From Shinisaurus crocodilurus (taxonomy: Eukaryota > Chordata > Lepidosauria > Squamata > Shinisauridae), in assembly GCA_021292165.1 (NCBI GenBank), contig CM037877.1:160599871-160663870 (forward strand): a stretch of DNA of 64,000 nt, given 5' to 3'. This document shows, one piece after another, positions 45,791-55,973 of this stretch; the first letter of the stretch is position 1, and each line of letters starts with the position of its first letter. The notes beneath the pieces are model-generated. The model was not told where the DNA came from. It worked only from the letters and a program-made list of their open reading frames with translations, and ran no database searches. The position numbers were made by a program, and so were the translations under genes.

Positions 45791-45870
45791 TACTATACCC
45801 ACTTACCTGGGGCTGGGTCCCATTGCACTTGGTGGGACTTACTTCTGAGCAGTCATGCTTAGGACTCCAC
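45791..45870. mobile_element. Short palindromic MITE (AAGTAAGT family)
   Basis: TACCCACTTACCTGGGGC and GACTTACTTCTGAGCAGTC arms around CCCATTGCACTTGGTGG. Confidence 0.6.
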
Positions 45871-46573
45871 TGTAAGGTACAATGTAGTGCACAACTGTTC
45901 ATACATTCCAGCTTGTGGGGTTCATTTCAACAGATAACAGATTTTATAGAGCAATTACATGTTTTTCCAAGTATATCTTTAAGCAAAACCTTGTTAGTTT
46001 CTAAATTTCAATCTCAATAAATATAACATAAACCAGGCCTTTAGCAATATGGATTATTTTTTTTAATAGGGGTGTGTGTGTGTGTGTGTGCGCACGCATT
46101 AAGACAGTGATTCTTGATATAAGAATAGGGGTTGTACAAATACCCAAGAATGTATTTTAATCTGTGAAATGGGTTAAAAGGAGGAAACAAGTTTAAACAA
46201 TGCAATAATGCTTGTTTTCTGTGGCTAGCATACACTTAGAATGATTGGACTGGATCCAGATGAGTAGCACAAGCAGAGTGCTTGTGCTGAAGGAAACTTT
46301 GGATTCCTTCTCTCCCCTGCAGCCTCCTGTGCCTCCTGAAAAGCTGCTCCCGAGCGGACCCTTGAGAGATGACATAAGGTGCTGCAGGGGGAATTGGCGA
46401 AGATCACATCCCCACCCCAGTTCCTCCAGCGAGAGTCTCTACTGGATCCCAGTGCCTTTCATGAACAGAAGGAGCCCTTCCATTCCTAGAATGGCCAATC
46501 TGAACCCAAACCTATGTGTTAAATATCTATAAAATTAGTGGATTCTAAATCTTCAAATAATATATTTAATCTG

Positions 46574-46696
46574 CAATCCTATGTATGTTTAGACAGAAAA
46601 AAGGCCTACAACTCCCAGCATGCCCCAGCCAGCATAGCTGGCTGGGGCATGCTGGGAGTTGTAGGCCTTTTTTCTGTCTAAACATGCATAGGATTG
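46574..46696. mobile_element. Near-perfect palindromic MITE with shared core
   Basis: Outer arm CAATCCTATGTATGTTTAGA continues through GACAGAAAAAAGG into the core GGCCTACAACTCCCAGCATG. The second arm repeats all of this in reverse with about one mismatch. The outermost word is that of the AAGTAAGT family and the core is that of 16553-16687. Half copies lie at 59466-59530, 59690-59750 and 63111-63178. Confidence 0.85.
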
Positions 46697-47710
46697 GGCC
46701 CTTAAAGGCTATTTAGCAGTCCAGGAGATAATGTTTTAGAATACTGTTGTGGGTTCTTTCCTCCCTTGGTTGGCACATCATTTAAGGTGAGCATAATGAT
46801 GATTCCAAAATCTCACCAAACATCAATTGCAGACAGAACTGCTTACGGGATGAAATCTTTTACATTAATCCCCCCCACCCCCCCCATAAGAAATCTTAAT
46901 GTTAGTGCTGTCAGTCACACCATGATATAAGAGATATTTAGAAAGACCCATTTCCATGATGTAGCTCGCTTAGCTTCTCTTGCTAAGAGTGTTCCCCTAG
47001 CTTCCCCTAATTCTCCACACAAGGCACTGTATTGTGTTTTGGTGGTGTTTCGAAAACTTAATTTCCTTGCAAGAGGAAAAAAGGTGGGATATAAATACTG
47101 TATAATAAATAATAATAATAATTTGAATTTCATTTCCTATGGCATTTGCATCCTTTTGCGTTCTCTCCGTGCAATTTGGAAGAGGCCACCCGAGCTGTCC
47201 AGGAGGAACAGGAGGAGAGACAGAGAACAAATATGTATTATTATTTTTTTGACTCGCTAAGCAAGTTGCACCTCTTCTCTTCCACCCCCACATCAATCTG
47301 TGTTCCCAGATGATTGCTGAAGGGAAATAGGCTGAATGAGCAAAGAGGGGTGATGAAGTAGGGAGTCATCTTTTAAAAAGTGATTTGTGTGAATTGAGTA
47401 AATACAATTTGACAGCTATCCCCCCCCCCCCCTGTAAAATAATACTTAGATGCCCAGAGTGCTGGACTGGCTCTTTGACGTTAACAGGAAGGTATCAATT
47501 AAAAAAAAAAAATCAAACAAGTCCAAGTGTACACTTCAGCATCCCTCTTTCAGCTTGTTTGGCTTTCCCAGCCTCTTGATGAGTTTCACCTCCTTAGCTT
47601 TAAGATCACTTCCAATGTATGATGCTACAGATCAATTTTTATTTTCAACATGTTTGTTTCTGGAACTTCTTGATATTTATAAGGTGACAGGGGTAAAAGA
47701 GTAATTTAGG

Positions 47711-47797
47711 TTGCAACTGTATACATGCTTGCCTGAGAGTAAGTCCCATTAGCCTCAATGAAGCTTACTTCTGAGTAGACATCCATAGGATTGTACT
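47711..47797. mobile_element. Short palindromic MITE (AAGTAAGT family)
   Basis: TGCAACTGTATACATGCTTG... GAGAGTAAGTCCCATTAGCC...CTTACTTCTGAGTAGACATCC...ATAGGATTGTA. Confidence 0.7.
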
Positions 47798-48079
47798 GTT
47801 AATTTTTTTTTAAAAAAACAACGATCTCTAGAAATGTGACTATGTAACTTGAGTCATCTGGTGAACATGTATTTTTCCTGTGACCTCAAAAATGGACATT
47901 ATGGCTAGTTGTGCATTGCACTTGCAGAACCAGTTGCACATTATGCTTGCACAAATGGTTGTGCAACTGGTTGTGCATCACGATACTGCCCATTTCCATT
48001 TGGAGAGGAGAGAAATGGGAACTTCTGTGCACTAGATAATGGGAGGTGTGGTATTGCTAAGAGAATAAAACAAAACATT

Positions 48080-48342
48080 GGGTTGTATCTAATGGTGGCT
48101 TTGCCTTAGCAGAAAAGGTTTCTGCTTGTACAAGTCAGAGCACCCATTTTTTGCTGATCCCCCATTCCACTTAATCTTCCTGGCTCTTCTTGAAAAGCTG
48201 TTATTGGGGATTAGGGAACCCCATGCAACAGAATGGGAAATGGCCTGGAGGGCTGCCAGTCAGTCAGTCAGTCAGTCAGTCATGCCTTAGTTGGGAAGGC
48301 CTTTCCTATAAACCAAAGCCACCATTGGATACATACAACCCA
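48080..48342. mobile_element. Foldback MITE, about 263 bp
   Basis: TGGGTTGTATCTAATGGTGG and CCACCATTGGATACATACAA (then CCCA) are inverted termini. A CAGT tetranucleotide run (48257-48281) lies inside. Confidence 0.65.
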
Positions 48343-48381
48343 TTAACTGAATAGGTTAAGGGATACAACAACCTTGTTGTA

Positions 48382-48570
48382 ATGCAAAGCATTTTGGGGT
48401 GGCTTCATCTTCAATGTGCAATTAAGACCCATCAGCTTTACAAAAGACCTGCTCCTGGTGGAGATGGAAACTGCTAGAACTGGTTTGTTGATATGGATAT
48501 GGGGGCATGGCTATGGGGACCATCATGCTGAATGCCTGTACTTTAAAACTGAACACTACACCACTGTAAT
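48382..48570. repeat. Dispersed repeat, copy 1
   Basis: Roughly three quarters identical to 57411-57610, including the exact word AGAACTGGTTTGTTGATATG. Family unknown. The 67-codon frame here is not conserved in the other copy. Confidence 0.6.
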
Positions 48571-48676
48571 ACAGGTTGGTAGGATTCATCATGCAGACAC
48601 AGGCAATACAAGAAACTGATCTAATTTAAAGCAGACTAAACTAGAGCTAAACTCTTAAAGACACAGAGTATCATTA

Positions 48677-49804
48677 TGTGGAGAAAGCCAACCTAAGCCC
48701 CCTGCCTGACACACACACACTCACCAAGGAGGGGGGAAGGAGACCCAGGGGGGGGGGAGACAGCCAGTCTCCACAGATGACAAAAGGGACAAACAACATC
48801 TGCATAGAATCACCCCAGGGGGGAAGGCAGGAAGCATCCCCAGGTTTGTCAATGCTCTCGCATATCAGCCCCATCTACATAAGACTTGAATACCTCTCCA
48901 GAGCAGACACTTCGGCACCCCTAAGAAATGGCCACTCAACACCATAGGATGGGACCATTAAGCAAGTGGCTTCAAAGGGACCCCATCCCACGGGGGGGGG
49001 GGGGAGGGCATCACCCCACCTGACCCAAAAGGCCGCCCCTCAGGGAGGGTGTCAACCCACCTGATCACGGAGGGAGGGGCTACCTGAAACACCAAGGTAT
49101 AACACACCCTGCGCAAGGGAACTGGGTTGTTGGACCTGATCAACAATCTTGCCCCATGCCTGGGGTAAGAGAACGAAGGATCGGCAACCCTGGGTAGCCA
49201 CACCCACCACGCTCCAGCTAGCTGAGAAATCACTGGTCGCTTGGGTTGACCGGACCCCCGGGAAACCAAGCTGAAATCACTCACAAGCCGCTTGGGTAGA
49301 CCGGACCTCCGCCGGGAACCCAGCTAGCCGCTTGGGTAGACCGGGCCTCCATCGGGAACCCAGCTAGCCGCTTGGGTAGACCGGGCCTCCGCCGGGAACC
49401 CAGCTAGCCGCTTGGGTAGACCGGGCCTCCGCCGGGAACCCAGCTAGCCGCTTGGGTAGACCGGGCCTCCGCCGGGAACCCAGCTAGCAGTGTGCGGTTG
49501 ACCAGGCCTCTGCCAGGGACCCAAGCTGACTAACTAGTTGAGAGCCCTGAAATCATGGTGTCCTCAAGACTTCTTGCTTGCTACTTTGTACCGTACTGAT
49601 AAGCTGTATTGCTGGCGTGTGTCTGGGTTTGTGAAGGTAATGTTGTAAATAAACTTGTTTTCTAAAAGATACTTCTGTGGCTATAAGTTATCCGTTTGTT
49701 CTGGGCTAAGGGTGATAGTCGCTGGGGATCTCGGAGAAGGCCGCCCCAGGACTCGCTACCTTAGCATTGAACCCACGCAGAAGACCAGGTTGTCGGTCTT
49801 CCAC
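48677..49804 (+). mobile_element. Solo LTR of an endogenous retrovirus or LTR retrotransposon
   Basis: 1128 bp starting TGTGGAG and ending TTCCAC, flanked by TCATTA on both sides (48671-48676 and 49805-49810), a 6-bp TSD. AATAAA at 49648-49653 leaves about 150 bases for R/U5. U3 is C-rich and holds a 40-bp tandem array (49287-49486), where many retroviral LTRs carry enhancer repeats. No gag, pol or env sequence is adjacent. The 3' terminus reads AC rather than the usual CA, the main doubt. Confidence 0.6.
49287..49530 (+). repeat. 40-bp tandem array inside the LTR
   Basis: Units start at 49287, 49327, 49367, 49407 and 49447 with GCCGCTTGGGTAGACCGGGC; the last three are identical. A degenerate unit follows to about 49530 and another precedes at about 49233. 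Each unit is G/C-rich and CpG-containing. Confidence 0.95.
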
Positions 49805-49903
49805 TCATTATATTTAAATATTGTAAACAAGTCAACCCTTGAATATCTTCCATGGGGAAAGAAACATCATGTGGGAGTGCACAGCTCCCACATAAGAAAA
49901 CGC

Positions 49904-50029
49904 AGGCCTGTGGCTTATGCTGACTCAGCTTGTCTGAGCATGGAAAGCTAAGCAGGGTCAAGCCTGGTGATTACTTGGATGGGAGACCCCTCCTCTAGTT
50001 TCCTGCATTGAGCAGGGGGTTGGACTCGC
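49904..50029 (+). mobile_element. 5S-headed SINE, tail cut off
   Basis: 5S homology at 49928-49990 (GGAAAGCTAAGCAGGGTCAA, ACTTGGATGGGAGACC). It stops at GGGGGTTGGACTCG, just inside the CR1-like tail, and passes directly into LINE coding sequence at 50030. Confidence 0.85.
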
Positions 50030-50030
50030 T

Positions 50031-50477
50031 ATGAGACAGCTCAATCCTATAAACATGGAAAAAATGATCCTTCAACGCCAACTTCAGTGGACCGGTCATG
50101 TTGTTCGAATGCCTGACTGCCGTCTCCCAAAGCAGTTACTTTATTCCCAACTCAAGGATAGAAAGCGGAATATCGGTGGTCAATATAAGAGGTTTAAAGA
50201 TGTTCTTAAGGCTAATCTAAAAAAATGCAATATAAACATCAAAAACTGGGAAGCTCTGGCCCATGAACAATCTAACTGGAGGTTGGCCTTTCACAAAGGT
50301 TCTATGGACTTTGAAGAAGCTTGAGTGCAAGGTGAAAGGGAGAAACGTGCTAAGCGAAAAGCACGTCAAATAAATCCTTTACAGGACCATCTTCCATCTG
50401 GTAACCTGTGTCCTCACTGTGGGAAGCTGTGTGGATCTAGAATTGGCCTCCACAGTCACTTACGGACCCATCGCTAG
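50031..50477 (+). pseudogene. LINE protein C-terminus with a terminal zinc finger
   Basis: A single frame runs 149 codons from 50031 to the TAG at 50475-50477, broken only by one TGA at 50322-50324. The first part (RQLQWTGHVVRMPDCRLPKQ, KRFKDVLKANLKKCNINIKN, WEALAHEQSNWR) is the post-RT C-terminal domain of an APE-type LINE. The last 23 codons encode CPHCGKLCGSRIGLHSHLRT-HR, a C2H2-type finger found at the very C-terminus of such proteins. The clade is uncertain (RTE or Ingi/Vingi-like). The RT and endonuclease are absent: 5'-truncated copy. Confidence 0.75.
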
Positions 50478-50600
50478 AGTCTACACAATTTTCTTTAGAA
50501 TTTTCCTCCTTTTAAAATCTCCTTTTTGTAAATTTTCTTTTTTTTTTATCCTGGAAGACAATCTTACTCGGTCACGAGTGATCGCCTGACTGACTGACTG
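50478..50600 (+). mobile_element. 3' UTR of the zinc-finger LINE
   Basis: After the stop codon: a T-rich stretch, GGAAGACAATCTTACTCGGT, CACGAGTGATCGCC, then a CTGA tetranucleotide repeat that is probably the LINE's terminal microsatellite. Confidence 0.6.
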
Positions 50601-50686
50601 ATAAACATGTTCACATGCTAGTGAACCCCATAGAGTACAATGGGACTGATTGCCATGAAACTATGCATAGAATAGCAACCTTTACA

Positions 50687-50781
50687 GTGCAAACATATAG
50701 GTACATATCTCCTCAGAAGTAAGCCCCATTGACTTCAGTGGGACTTATTATTACCAGGTAAGTGTGTATAGGATTGCAGCC
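50687..50781. mobile_element. Short palindromic MITE (AAGTAAGT family)
   Basis: CTCAGAAGTAAGCCCCATTG and CAGTGGGACTTATTATTACC arms, ending AGTGTGTATAGGATTGCAGC. Confidence 0.75.
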
Positions 50782-50837
50782 TTTAGTCACCCAGTGTTTT
50801 CAGGACCTGAAAGAAAGCTAGGCTCCTTTTCACAGAC

Positions 50838-50945
50838 ACAATAAATAGTCTTGTGGCACCTTAAAGACTAACAACTTTATTATGGCATAAGCTTTTGCAG
50901 ACTACAGACCATTTCATTAGATGCATGAAGTATTATCCCAAGTTC
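50838..50945 (+). repeat. GTCTTGTGGCACCTTAAAGA repeat, single copy
   Basis: Single-arm version of the 13935-14103 hairpin repeat: GGCACCTTAAAGACTAACA, ATGGCATAAGCTTTTGCAGA, ATTAGATGCATGAAG. Confidence 0.7.
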
Positions 50946-50946
50946 C

Positions 50947-50961
50947 ATGTGTGTGTGTATG

Positions 50962-50993
<32 letters not shown>

Positions 50994-51016
50994 TATACAC
51001 ACACACACACACACAG
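50947..51016 (+). repeat. (GT)n(AT)n(AC)n compound microsatellite
   Basis: GT, then TA, then CA dinucleotides, itself nearly palindromic. Confidence 0.95.
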
Positions 51017-51084
51017 AGACATGGTTGGAGAGGTGGACTGTAAGCAGTGGGGTCATTGGGAATTGAAACGCAAGAAGTATAGAC

Positions 51085-51204
51085 CAGTGTTCTCCAACCT
51101 TGGGTCCCCAGATGTTTTTGGTCTAAAGCTCCCAGCATGCCCCAGCCAGCGTAGCTGGGAGTTGTAGGCCAAAACATCTGGGGACCCAAGGTTGGAGAAC
51201 ACTG
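51085..51204. mobile_element. Palindromic hAT-type MITE, perfect 8-bp TSD
   Basis: Same family as 16553-16687: TIR CAGTGTTCTCCAACCTTGGG. The centre is shortened to about 120 bp total. GTATAGAC at 51077-51084 and 51205-51212 is an exact TSD. Confidence 0.9.
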
Positions 51205-51569
51205 GTATAGACAGTAATAATTACCTTATTAAGAGGGACATTTACCAAACAGTTGTTGAGTGGAAGGAAAACACAGACATTCATCCATAGGTGAACTAAT
51301 CTACACATATAGTTTGATTTTTTTTAAAAAAACACCTTTGTCTGTATCCAAGCCACAGTTGAACCTATTGATGAGTTCTCAGCAAAAATATAATAAATAA
51401 ATAAAACCACTCATAATAACCATGTGTAAAATAATAATCATGTGTAAAATAGTGTAAATAGCCCTGGGAGGAAGCCCAAGCATTGCATTTCTGCTGGGAT
51501 CTCTGCATCCTATGGTAGCACTTGCATTGTAGCTTTTCATCTCATATGGAATTAAGAGGGGTAGGCAAG

Positions 51570-52253
51570 TGTCATGTCCTTTGGTTCTGAGACTCTATAT
51601 TACCCTGAGGAAGACTCAGATGAAGTTGAGTCACAGGTCACCCCACTTCATGGAAAGCCCTCAGCATCCCCTTCAATACCATCCCAGCTGGACGACATGG
51701 CTCTCTCATCATCTGGCTCTGCAGATGTTTCCCTTGCAGCTACTCCTGTCCCTCAGTCACACAGGCACATAAGCCTGCAGAAGCAGACACTGGCCTTTTA
51801 AAAAACTGCAGTCAGCATCTAACAGGGGTGGAGCAACTGAAAGGCTAGGCTCTGCCACGTCCTTCTTAAAGCAATTGACTTCAGTCCTTTGCTGGGACAA
51901 CAGCTCCTTACAGGAGAATACTCCAGCCAGTATGCTCTCCAACTTGGTCCTGATGTGACTCCTGCTTTGCCTGACATGATCCAGAACATCAGAAGTGAGG
52001 AGCACCTTGTTACAGCCCGCTTCCCCTGGGCCTCACACCTAGTCAGGATAGGCAAGCATGGGACAATGGAAGAAGGACCCAATTTGTGCTTAACATACCA
52101 TTTTACAGGCTCAGATTCTTTGAGGAACATGAACAGCTTGAGATGCACTTGTGCTGGGCTCTGTGCCTATCCAGGTCCATGCTCCCAAGCTCTCTTCCAT
52201 CAGGTTTCTGATGTTCTGATCCACTAATGATTAAAGGTAGCCTCACCACCACA
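51570..52253 (+). mobile_element. LTR-like segment (possible solo LTR)
   Basis: 684 bp from TGTCATG to CCACCACA (TG...CA ends). Flanks GCAAG (51565-51569) and GCATG (52254-52258) agree at 4 of 5 positions. ATTAAA lies at 52230-52235, unusually near the end. Open frames at its 5' part (51569-51801) are serine/acid-rich and unassigned. No adjacent viral genes. Confidence 0.35.
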
Positions 52254-52447
52254 GCATGAGATACATGTGCCTTGGAGCTACAAGAAGGGATCCAGCCTCC
52301 AGCAGCTTCATTTGCTGAGCCCCACAGCTTCAACCTATGTAGTGTCCACATCTCTCTCGCTGCTCTATGTGAAAGTATTGGGCAGGTTGAGGCAGCAGCC
52401 ATGCCTCTTGGCCTCCCTCTCCTACCTGACAGGTGCAAAGGCACTAA

Positions 52448-52525
52448 GCCTCCCTCCTCCATCCACTGATGCCTCCGTCCTCCATCCACTGATTGATGCC
52501 TCCCTCCTCCATCCACTGGACTCTG
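52448..52525 (+). repeat. CCTCCATCCACTGATGCCTC tandem repeat
   Basis: Three imperfect units of about 23-27 bases. Confidence 0.8.
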
Positions 52526-52648
52526 TAGTTCTTAAGGGAACAGATTAAAAACACTTTGGCTTGCAGGCAGCAAGCACATTTGTCTGTAAACTGTGCTGGA
52601 ATGATCACAGCCCAGCTGTATGGATTTCCAATGCCTTTGCATTCATTT

Positions 52649-52676
52649 GGGTGGGGGTGGGGGTGGGGGTGGGGGA
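52649..52676 (+). repeat. (GGGGGT)n
   Basis: Four-plus GGGGGT units. The G-runs could form a G-quadruplex. Confidence 0.85.
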
Positions 52677-53560
52677 GGCAGCATTTGGGCCACTTTATGT
52701 TGTTAATAAGGACCTGTTCACCCTTGCAGCTTGTCTGCCTCTGAGCAATGGATTTGCCATTCATTAACAGTATCAGGAAAAGCAAATACAATACAAGGGG
52801 GGCTGGCAAAGAGAGCGCTGCGTTCCCTCCCAGTACCATGATTGGAGAACCCATTCCTATGTTACAATTTAAAATGAATAAGGTTTATAATTTATAGTCT
52901 AATCTCTGACATGGCTGTTAAATATCTGTTTCTTGGGGGGGGGGTGTTTTCCAGCATAAGCATTCTTTTCTTTTTTGGGCAGGATATATTTGTTGCGAAC
53001 CATCTGCACGTCTTCTTTCAAAGTTATACTCCTGTTGAAACGATAGCACATTTTCTGAGTGCTTAGATTGCAATATATTGTACTGGGGTGCTTCCAGATA
53101 AGGCTTTTATTGTGCCATGACCCTGCCTCATTCAAGGAATTTTATGGGAGTCAAGTTGACAATGTCTTCCATTTGTAAACATCCATGGCCTCCTATTTTT
53201 CCACTGCTTCTTCCATCTTTTTTCTTTCCGCAACAAATCTGTTATGGAGGAAAAGATGGAATAGCTGCACAGTGTCTTTCAACTGGTAGTGCTACGAAGC
53301 ATTCATCTCGAAGTACCCTGGGGAAAATGTCATGCTTCTCTCTTTCCCCCACCCTACCCCTACATAGCACATTTATTGCATTGTAAGTACTTAACTGTAT
53401 CAGACTGGAACGAGCTACTATACGGCATTCAGCAAGTAGGGCTTAAGCAGAAAGATTCAGTAACATAGGGAAAAACACAACAACATGCAGCAAGTGACTC
53501 AGCAACAACAAAGGCAATGGTTTGGTTCAGGTGTGATGCCAACCCTTGATTTCACACTGT

Positions 53561-53984
53561 GACCCAGTCTGCATGGAATGGCAATTAATCAATCCATGAT
53601 TTGCTGGGCACGAGTGGGAGTGCACAAGCACCCTTCCTCCAGTGCCTTCTCACTTCCACTTTCATTTTACAACCTATGATCACCTTGATCATAGGTTGCT
53701 CCAGTGATGTCTGAACCCAGACACTCTGGGTTGTTTAGGGGTTAAACAATGCAGAGTTAACTGAAGAACAAATCATAGGTTGACACTACATTGTTTAACC
53801 CCTAAACAACCCAGAGTGTTTAGGTTTGGACGTCATGAGAGCAACCTACAACCACAGCATTTGTAGGTTGTAAAATGAAAGTGGAAGTGTGGAGCATGCT
53901 GGAGGCAGTGCACTTGCTCCCACTTGTGCCTGGTAAATCATGGGTTAATTAATCCCTGATTTGCCATTACATGTGAACCAGGTC
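53561..53984. mobile_element. Large foldback element, 424 bp
   Basis: Outer arms CATGATTTGCTGGGCACGAG...TGGGAG against CTCCCACTTGTGCCTGGTAA...ATCATG pair. The inner arms 53724-53751 and 53789-53816 are a perfect 28-bp inverted repeat. Non-coding, so mobilised in trans if mobile. Confidence 0.8.
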
Positions 53985-54074
53985 TGTGAGAATTAGCCTG
54001 GAAAGACACTTACACACTGACACTGCCCCTACCCCTTCCCCCTTCCTTTCCCTTGCACACTCAGAGTACTTAGT

Positions 54075-54240
54075 TACATCCTGGTGTTTGGCAAACCATA
54101 GTTTGCTGTTACATCTGAACCAACAAAAATGGTTTACATTTGCCTGGTAAACCAGGCTTGCAAAGCATGCAAGGCCTCATTCTCATCATGTCAAACTATG
54201 GTTTGACAGTATGATTGAACTGAGCCAATGGGGAGGAGAG
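54075..54240. repeat. Smaller foldback repeat
   Basis: CAAACCATAGTTTG..GTTACATCTGAACC against AAACTATGGTTTGACAG..ATTGAACTGAG. Imperfect arms. Confidence 0.6.
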
Positions 54241-54750
54241 ACATAGAGCAGAGGAGGATAAGCAGGCATGGCTAATTAAAAATATCTTTAGGCACAATCC
54301 AGATTTGCTAAATGCTTTTAAGCCTCAACAAATTCAATGTGCTTAGTTCAGCCACTGAAATAAAATAGACCTAAATGTTCTTAACTTATTTTGACTGGAT
54401 TTTGGCTGAAAGTTCTAGTCTTTCATTTATACCTCCAGATATAATTATTATATGATCATTAAAAACAAACAAACCCAAACAAATGAGTAACCCTATGAAT
54501 CATGACGATCAAAGTATTTTTGCAGTTATGTGCTCTTGGGATATGTTGAAAAAAGTAGTATGTCCAGATGTGCTAGCAATTGTTGTGCAAACTGTGGTTG
54601 TACAAATGTCACAAGCACCTATGTTGTATTGCTTCTGAAATAATTAGTGGCCAATGACACAATTTATGCCTCTTCTCAGGCCCACAGCATTTTGCCAACC
54701 TTTAGTTCTAGGATTAAAATAAAAATGAAGGTGCATAAAAATTCCTAACA

Positions 54751-54838
54751 GCACAATCCTATGCATGTCTACATAGAAGTAAAACTAAATGAATTCAATG
54801 AGACATACTTCCAGGTAAATGTGTATAGGACTGAATCC
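54751..54838. mobile_element. Short palindromic MITE (AAGTAAGT family)
   Basis: GCACAATCCTATGCATGTCT and AGGTAAATGTGTATAGGACTG ends around AATTCAATGAGACATACTT. Confidence 0.7.
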
Positions 54839-55297
54839 TAAGAGACAATGTGCCATGCTCTCCTTCATTGTACGACTCTAGCATTGGAGCACAGATTTGT
54901 TTATTAAAAGCACCAGTCAGAATCCAGAAACATGTCCATCACTGGCCCCAACATCCACCCCACTCTTGTGTAAGGTCCACAAGACTGAGAACCTTGTGAT
55001 TTCTGTTCTATATTAATTGAGATGGAGGGAATTAATAAAAATAATACACAGCTAGCTGGATTTTAAAATAAGCACACACTGGTGCAGCTATGTTCATAGC
55101 AAAGCTGCCCCCTCCCCAAACATGCCAGCACAACACATTACATATTTTTATTTATTTATTTATTACATACAGCTGGGATATCATGCTATTGTCACTGAAA
55201 AATCAACCCAGGAAATATTGAGCAACAGTTAAAATGCGCTTGTGGCAAAAAGTCCAAAAACTTTATTTATTTATTTATTTATTGGTCCAAAACATCT

Positions 55298-55348
55298 ACT
55301 CAGAGTAGGCAGTAAGTCCCATTGACTTCAGTGGAACATATTACCTAG
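55298..55348. mobile_element. Fragment of the AAGTAAGT MITE
   Basis: CTCAGAGTAGGCAGTAAGTC..CATTGACTTCAGTGGAACAT; only the centre remains. It directly follows a (TTTA)n run at 55262-55282. Confidence 0.6.
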
Positions 55349-55405
55349 CAAAGCTGCAGTGTTTAAGGTTACTGCTGTGTGTTTCTGCCTTTTTACGCAG
55401 TAGTG

Positions 55406-55407
<2 letters not shown>

Positions 55408-55447
<40 letters not shown>
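55408..55447 (+). repeat. (TA)n microsatellite
   Basis: Uninterrupted TA dinucleotides. Confidence 0.95.
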
Positions 55448-55452
<5 letters not shown>

Positions 55453-55973
55453 CTTACCACCATATTTCAGATATCTGCTGTAACATGGGAATAGGCTGTT
55501 AGGTTACTGCAGGCCCGGGAGCCAAATCTACCTGATCTGAGGCAGGATTTAGTTCCTGTGTCACCTTCTCATGGACTGAGGCCAAGGATAAGTTGAAACT
55601 AGAAAGAAAGTCAAACATAAGCGTTTTTATTTAGTTATTTTATAGTGCAAGTCTAAGGTTTTGCCCTGGTTTGTTCTGGAGAGTCTATCATGAAATAAAA
55701 CAGTTCTTAGCTAACCAGAGGAGTGTCTCAGATTGCTTTGCTGTTCTCACAACACACTACTAGTTGAAATGTGATCTCAGGGGAAACTGGTGGCTATTCA
55801 GATGCAATGGGCTTACCATGGAGATTTTTCATCTCCAGTAGGATACAAATACAATGAGAGATTTACTGCTCCATCGCAAATCCCATTCTGTCTCTGCTTT
55901 CTTTAAGTTACCGTGTCCAATGTTCCTGCTCAGCAGATCTGCTGCTTTAACAAAGTTCAACATTGCACCAATT

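Noticed and set aside
49287..49486. A CRISPR-like array
   Set aside because: The 40-bp units are directly contiguous with no unique spacers, and the context is a vertebrate LTR.
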